Assembly: GCF_003254055.1 (NCBI RefSeq)
Contig: NZ_QKZT01000027.1
Location: 1 to 48,410 of the forward strand
Direction: 5' to 3'
DNA length: 48,410 nucleotides
From: Algoriphagus chordae
GTDB taxonomy: Bacteria > Bacteroidota > Bacteroidia > Cytophagales > Cyclobacteriaceae
Position numbers and translations under genes: made by a program. The notes under the pieces are model-generated. The model had not been told where the DNA came from. It saw only the letters and a program-made list of their open reading frames with translations, and ran no database searches. This document shows positions 43,993 through 48,410 of the stretch, piece after piece. Each line of letters starts with the position of its first letter. Position 1 is the first letter of the stretch.

Positions 43993-44463
43993 TTAAATAA
44001 CCTCTAAATTCTCACAGTTTTCGATCTGGCAATCTCCATACAGCACAAGTGAATGACTTGTGATTCCAGATCTGAATGAATTACCAATTTCTTCCTTGAT
44101 CTCGTTGATCTTTGGATCGGAAAATTCCCTGATTTTGCGGCATTGATTGCAGACATGATGATCATGGTGCTTGTAGGTAAGCGCTTGTTCGTAGAGCGCT
44201 ACCTTATCCTTAAACTGATGTTTTACAGCCAAGCCACTTTCCACCAATAAATCCAAGGTATTGTAGATGGTAGCCCGACTGATGGTATAGCCCTTATTTC
44301 TCATACTGAGAAATAGCCCCTCCACATCCATATGCTCATCTTCTGGAAGTGAGTAAAGTTCGTCTATAACTGAAAATCTCTCCGGAGTTTTCCTGCTTCC
44401 TTGCTTGGAAAGGAAATTTTCGAAGATTTTTTTAGCCTTTTCTATAAGGGCCTTGTCTGCCAT
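43993..44463 (-). CDS. Fur-family metal-dependent transcriptional regulator
   Basis: The 156-residue protein has the Fur winged helix (ISRATIYNTLDLLVESGL, residues 61-78), the regulatory metal cluster HHDHHVCNQC (99-108) and a second cysteine pair C145-x4-C150. C105-x2-C108 with the second pair would hold the structural zinc. Whether it is Fur, PerR or Zur cannot be told from sequence alone; it represses metal or peroxide-response genes. It is convergent with the array and not obviously linked to it. Confidence 0.9.
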   Translation of the reverse strand: MADKALIEKAKKIFENFLSKQGSRKTPERFSVIDELYSLPEDEHMDVEGLFLSMRNKGYTISRATIYNTLDLLVESGLAVKHQFKDKVALYEQALTYKHHDHHVCNQCRKIREFSDPKINEIKEEIGNSFRSGITSHSLVLYGDCQIENCENLEVI

Positions 44464-44675
44464 GGGTTCAAGAGAATTAAAAATAAAGATGAGTACTTAT
44501 CCATTTTTTGGCAAACCTAAGTCCATAAACTCAGTAATTTGGTTTCAATCTAATTAAAACTAAAACAATTAAATCCGTAAATATCGTAGGTGAGTAGCTT
44601 AGTTTTTGGCTTACATCCTGCAAATTCTCAAAAAAGAAAGTAACTTATTTGTGACACCCGATATTCCACCCGTTA

Positions 44676-45929
44676 ATGTATAAACGCTTAGGCCTTATTT
44701 TAACATTTCTCCTTTCGACGCATATACTATGCATGGCTCAGGTCCCTGGGTTTTTTATGAAAGAGGACAAGCGGAAGGTGACTATCCCCTTCTACGCTAC
44801 CAATAGCCTAATTATTGTTACAGTTTCGATCAATGGAAGTACCCCACTAAATTTCCTCGTTGATACAGGAGTTCGCTCCAATATATTGTTCAGCAAAAGT
44901 CTTGGAGATGCTTTGGGCTTAGAGTATACCCGAAGAATAAAACTGGTAGGTGCAGATGGTAGTGACGATCTGATGGCATCTGTATCTCCGATCAATCATT
45001 TTGACCTAGGACCAGTTGAGGGGATATTCCAAAGTTTACTAGTGCTAGAACAGGAATTTTTGGAATTGGAATCCGTCATCGGCGTTCCTATTTATGGGAT
45101 TTTAGGCCATGAATTCTTTAAATACAATCCAGTAAAAATTAATTATGATGATGGGAAAATAATTTTTTACAAGCAAAATGCCCTGAAGTGGGGGCCACTT
45201 ATGTACAGAAAACTAGATATGACTCTGTATGAAAACAAGCCCTATATCACTGCTACTGTCAAACAAAAAGATGGCTCCATCCTATATCCAAAACTACTTA
45301 TCGATACTGGAGCCAATCATGGGCTATTATTCAATAGAGAAACTTCCGACGATATTACCATGCCTCCACTATTTATAGAATCAGCCTTGGGGCAAAGTCT
45401 TGGAGGAGTTCTGTACGGGTACATTGGGCGAGTAGAATACATGAAATTCGCAAATTTCAAACTGGATGGAGTTCTTACTTCCTTCCCAGATGAAACGGCT
45501 TTCAGCTATGTGATCAAAGAATCCGGGCGTATGGGCAGTTTGGGAGCGGAAGTGCTTGGCAGAACAAGGCTTATTTTTGATTATCCCAGAAATCGATTAT
45601 TCGTACGAAAAGCCGAAAATTTTTACTCACCCTTTGAATTCGATATGAGTGGAATGGCGCTCAAAAAAATCCCTAATGAGGACAATAGAATCTATGTATC
45701 TGATATGAGGCCTGGCACCCCAGCGCAGCGAGCAGGAATAATGATTTCAGACGAAATCTTATCTATAAACAAAGTCCCCACCTTCATCTGGGAGCTAGGT
45801 GAAATCAACAAATTGCTAAGATCCGAACCTGGCAAAGTAATCGAATTGGAGATTCGCCGCTACAAAGCAGATGATCTAAGTATATGGGAAGATCTCAAAT
45901 TCACTTTTACCCTCAAAAAGCAGATTTAG
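44676..45929 (+). CDS. Secreted retropepsin-like aspartic protease with PDZ domain
   Basis: The 417-residue protein has a signal peptide (about residues 1-22, CMAQV). It contains two aspartic-protease half-sites, D63-T-G in FLVDTGVRSN and D210-T-G in LLIDTGANHG, so a pepsin-like active site may form inside one chain. Residues about 325-400 form a PDZ domain (MRPGTPAQRAGIMISDEILSINKVP). This is a common Bacteroidota family with unknown targets. It stands alone. Confidence 0.85.
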   Translation: MYKRLGLILTFLLSTHILCMAQVPGFFMKEDKRKVTIPFYATNSLIIVTVSINGSTPLNFLVDTGVRSNILFSKSLGDALGLEYTRRIKLVGADGSDDLMASVSPINHFDLGPVEGIFQSLLVLEQEFLELESVIGVPIYGILGHEFFKYNPVKINYDDGKIIFYKQNALKWGPLMYRKLDMTLYENKPYITATVKQKDGSILYPKLLIDTGANHGLLFNRETSDDITMPPLFIESALGQSLGGVLYGYIGRVEYMKFANFKLDGVLTSFPDETAFSYVIKESGRMGSLGAEVLGRTRLIFDYPRNRLFVRKAENFYSPFEFDMSGMALKKIPNEDNRIYVSDMRPGTPAQRAGIMISDEILSINKVPTFIWELGEINKLLRSEPGKVIELEIRRYKADDLSIWEDLKFTFTLKKQI

Positions 45930-46046
45930 CCTTCATTTAGGTTCTATTCAGATAAAAGCGGTAATTTTGAGGGAAGAAAGGGGGGATTCTAAACCTCCTG
46001 ACTTTAAATCCGTGAGTAATCAAGTTATAAAATCAATAAAAACCAT

Positions 46047-46637
46047 ATGAAAAAATTCCTAATCCCTATTGGTATCCTTCTGGTGCTCGGTATTTTCATT
46101 TATACCAAAGCAGTTGGGACTTACAATACATTTGTCCAGACAGAAGAAGTGATCAATGGCCAGTGGGCTCAGGTAGAGACACAATACCAACGTCGTTCTG
46201 ACCTAATTCCTAATTTGGTAAGCACAGTAAAAGGCTATGCAGAATTTGAGCAATCAACCCTGACTCAGGTGATTGAAGCAAGAGCAAAGGCAACTTCTGT
46301 AAATGTGGATGCAGGGGACCTAACTCCTGAGAAATTAGCACAATTCCAAGGCGCGCAGGATAACCTTTCTGGTGCATTGGGAAGATTATTGGTAAGTGTA
46401 GAACGCTACCCAGATTTGAAAGCGAATCAAAATTTCCTCGAACTTCAAGCTCAGCTGGAAGGCACAGAAAATAGAATCGCTGTAGCCAGACGTGATTTCA
46501 ATCAGTCCGTTCAGGCATATAATTCCAATCTTAGAACTTTCCCGAACAATATCTTTGCGGGTTGGTACGGATTTGAGCCAAAAGGCTATTTCGAGGCATC
46601 CGAAGGATCCGAAAATGCACCTTCAGTTCAGTTTTAA
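46047..46637 (+). CDS. LemA family protein
   Basis: The 196-residue protein has one N-terminal membrane segment (residues 4-20) and the LemA helical core: YNTFVQTEEVINGQWAQVETQYQRR, DLIPNLVSTVKGYAEFE, and FNQSVQAYNSNLRTFPNN. The N terminus probably faces outwards with the helices in the periplasm. LemA proteins commonly sit next to TPM-domain genes, as here (11 nt spacing). Function is unclear. Confidence 0.92.
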   Translation: MKKFLIPIGILLVLGIFIYTKAVGTYNTFVQTEEVINGQWAQVETQYQRRSDLIPNLVSTVKGYAEFEQSTLTQVIEARAKATSVNVDAGDLTPEKLAQFQGAQDNLSGALGRLLVSVERYPDLKANQNFLELQAQLEGTENRIAVARRDFNQSVQAYNSNLRTFPNNIFAGWYGFEPKGYFEASEGSENAPSVQF

Positions 46638-46648
46638 TACAATTCATC

Positions 46649-47086
46649 ATGTCTGAGAAATTATTCTCAACAGCAGACCGGGAAGCTATAGTCAATGCTA
46701 TTCGGTCTGCTGAAGTTTCCACCTCTGGAGAAATTCAAGTTCATATAGAAAGTCGCTGCAAGGGCGAGGTCCTTGATCGTGCTGTGAAGGTATTTGACAC
46801 CCTCAAAATGTACCAGACCCAGGATCGTAATGGCGTATTATTCTACCTAGCTGTAGTCGATAAGCGTTTTGCTATTCTCGGTGACAAAGGCATCAACGAA
46901 GTAGTCCCAGAAGATTTCTGGGAAAACATTAAAGAACATATGACTGGCTTATTCAAGCAAGGTCAATTTACACAAGGTCTGATCGACGGCATTCACATGG
47001 CCGGCGAGCAACTTGGAACGCATTTCCCCTATCAGGGGGATTCAGACATAAACGAACTTCCTGATGAGATTTCTTTTGGGTCATAA
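46649..47086 (+). CDS. TPM-domain protein, soluble form
   Basis: The 145-residue protein has a TPM fold without signal peptide or membrane segment: FSTADREAIVNAIRSAEVSTSGEIQVHIE, then RNGVLFYLAVVDKRFAILGDKGINE, then FTQGLIDGIHMAGEQL. It begins 11 nt behind lemA and its end overlaps the next TPM gene by 23 nt. Acting in the cytosol or bound to the membrane by partners is inference. Confidence 0.88.
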   Translation: MSEKLFSTADREAIVNAIRSAEVSTSGEIQVHIESRCKGEVLDRAVKVFDTLKMYQTQDRNGVLFYLAVVDKRFAILGDKGINEVVPEDFWENIKEHMTGLFKQGQFTQGLIDGIHMAGEQLGTHFPYQGDSDINELPDEISFGS

Positions 47087-47876
47087 GATCCACCCCCTTT
47101 TACTAATTTTATTTCTTGTCACGTTTGGGGTTCAGGCACAGGACTTCCCTCCTGCTCCCAATCCTCCAAAGTTGGTGAATGATTTCAGCAACACGCTTTC
47201 CGCGGCCGAACAGACACAATTGGAAAACAAGCTGGTTGCCTATGATGACAGCACCTCTACTCAGATTGCTATTGTAATGATGCGCTCAGTAGGTCAATAC
47301 GATATCTCTGATTATGCTTTTCGCCTAGGTAAAGCTTGGGGAATAGGTGGAGGAGAGAATAACAATGGAATCCTGATCCTTGCTGCTATGGATGATCGAA
47401 AAGTCTTTATAGCGACTGGATATGGTATGGAGGGTGTTGTGCCAGATGCTTTGGCAAAACGTATTGTGGAAAGTCTAATCCTGCCAAATTTCCGTAAGGA
47501 AGCCTATTATGAAGGGCTCAATGAAGCCACAGATATGATCTTCAAATTAGCCTCTGGCGAATATAAAGCAGAGGATATAGAATCTGAAGGCAATAGTGGA
47601 GGAGCTCTTTTCATGATTCTGTTCTTCGTTTTCATCTTTGTGATCCTACCGATGTTGAGAAACAGAAATGATAACAACAACCACATGGGAGGTAAAGGTG
47701 GAGGAGTAGATATGTGGACGACGATTATGCTAGCAACAATGCTTGGCGGAGGCGGTCGTGGATCTTCTGGCGGCGGTTTCGGCGGTGGAGGATTTGGTGG
47801 CGGCGGAGGCGGAGGTGGCTTTGGCGGTTTCGGAGGCGGTGGCTTCGGAGGCGGTGGAGCTGGCGGAGGCTGGTAA
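47064..47876 (+). CDS. TPM-domain protein with signal peptide, membrane anchor and Gly-rich tail
   Basis: The 270-residue protein has a signal peptide (to about residue 25), a TPM domain (VNDFSNTLSAAEQTQLENKL, then NNGILILAAMDDRKVFIATGYGMEG), a membrane segment at about 180-198 and a tail of GGGFGG-type repeats. It is the YgcG-type membrane TPM partner found with LemA. The start ATG at 47064 overlaps the preceding gene, implying coupling. Confidence 0.9.
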   Translation: MRFLLGHKIHPLLLILFLVTFGVQAQDFPPAPNPPKLVNDFSNTLSAAEQTQLENKLVAYDDSTSTQIAIVMMRSVGQYDISDYAFRLGKAWGIGGGENNNGILILAAMDDRKVFIATGYGMEGVVPDALAKRIVESLILPNFRKEAYYEGLNEATDMIFKLASGEYKAEDIESEGNSGGALFMILFFVFIFVILPMLRNRNDNNNHMGGKGGGVDMWTTIMLATMLGGGGRGSSGGGFGGGGFGGGGGGGGFGGFGGGGFGGGGAGGGW

Positions 47877-48003
47877 ACGAGTTGGGATTAGGACTGAAGA
47901 CGGGTGTCCGAAGACCGAAGTAGCCTAAATTCTAGCTTTAGACAAATCCTATTTTAGTTTGTCGTGTATAATGAAATGAAGCATTGATTGTATATAAATT
48001 TAG

Positions 48004-48033
48004 AGCACCTTCTTTTTGGAGGTGCTTTTTTTT
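48004..48033 (+). terminator. Terminator after the LemA-TPM operon
   Basis: AGCACCT (48004-48010) pairs with AGGTGCT (48020-48026), followed by eight T residues. It lies 128 nt past the last stop codon. Confidence 0.85.
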
Positions 48034-48066
48034 GGGAATACTTCTGCTAACATAGGAGATCACAAA

Positions 48067-48410
48067 GGTTAATCCCGCATTATGCATTAGAATAATTGAA
48101 TGGAGGGCTTATGTTTTGAATTTGGGCAAATATCCCATCCATCCAAGGCCTCTTTTTAGCAGGTAATGAGATTTTCAATACCTGCTTATTGGCATGATTT
48201 ACCTTCCATGCTCCTAATGCAAAGCAATAGGATTTCAGTGTTTTTAAGGTGGCCCGATTATGATGATTCAGCGCAAAATGACGGAATAAACTCATTAGGT
48301 TATAAGCTACCATGATGAATCTGAACGAGGCTTCTGTTGCCCAGAAATCCTGTAAGCAAAAATTTTCCAGGCCAAAATCATCCTTGAGTTCTTTGATTCT
48401 GTTTTCACAG
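48067..48410 (-). mobile_element. Insertion sequence 3' end, right copy
   Basis: Inverted copy of 1-343, with the outer end near CCCGC at 48074-48078 and TTAA at 48069-48072 just outside. Flanking sequence beyond differs from the left side. The element is cut by the contig edge. Confidence 0.7.
48080..48410 (-). pseudogene. IS1380-type transposase, C-terminal fragment at right edge
   Basis: The frame runs in from the right edge to a stop at 48080-48082. It encodes the same C-terminal 109 residues as the left edge except Asn for Ser in the segment LENFCLQDFW. The difference shows two genomic copies or strain variants, not one read twice. The missing N-terminal part lies outside the window. 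Confidence 0.75.

Noticed and set aside
47714..47928. Two open frames in other phases at the end of the TPM gene
   Set aside because: They are shadows of the Gly-rich repeat coding sequence, giving Arg-rich or Ala/Val-rich low-complexity peptides.
1..48410. Window as one composite transposon
   Set aside because: The IS copies are cut by the edges and the content is largely housekeeping (zwf, gnd, pgl, ispH), so an assembly break at a repeat is more likely.

Overview
The window looks like one contig from a pigmented marine-type Bacteroidota bacterium of the order Cytophagales, probably Algoriphagus or a close relative in Cyclobacteriaceae. This is inferred from the carotenoid gene set (CrtI, CrtB, a small CrtYcd-type cyclase, CrtW, CrtZ, CruF), Bacteroidota-type promoters (TTG, about 20 nt, TAnnTTTG), the lack of Shine-Dalgarno sequences, and families such as DUF4286, DUF4221-like lipoproteins and CarboxypepD-reg/TonB receptors. 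Both ends are inverted, incomplete copies of the 3' end of the same IS1380-type transposase gene, so the contig probably stops at a repeated insertion sequence.

Layout. 1-860: IS end and a gene-less repeat region. 870-4962: oxidative pentose phosphate genes gnd (minus) and zwf-pgl (plus). 5098-14519: mixed genes, namely a secreted alpha/beta hydrolase, two secreted beta-propellers (LVIVD and YVTN types), a DoxX-like protein, a TMEM175-like channel, a DUF1330-like protein, a GH28 glycosidase, a FemAB-like transferase and aquaporin Z. 14876-15334: a DUF1905/YdeI-like protein. 15331-25276 (minus): the carotenoid region. cruF stands apart; crtZ and a CarH/LitR-like B12-binding MerR regulator form one unit ending in a terminator; an ECF sigma factor, crtI, crtB, crtY, ispH, crtW and a TonB-dependent receptor gene follow. 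The sigma-factor promoter carries repeated TTGTTTAA boxes including a 14-bp perfect palindrome, which suggests light/B12 control.

26449-43746 is the outstanding feature: 15 consecutive paralogous genes for lipoproteins of about 365-390 residues, all on the plus strand, with no unrelated gene among them. They fall into class A (P1-P7, P9) and class B (P10-P15) by C-terminal tail and junction type. P8 is an A/B chimera, and the spacer before P10 keeps an untranslated class B tail. Ends are nearly uniform while middles diverge, pointing to repeated unequal recombination or gene conversion in a diversifying family of secreted beta-propeller-like proteins whose function I do not know.

43993-47876: a Fur-family regulator (minus), a secreted retropepsin-like protease with a PDZ domain, and a LemA plus two TPM-domain proteins cluster, followed by a terminator and the second IS end. 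No tRNA, rRNA or CRISPR array was recognised.
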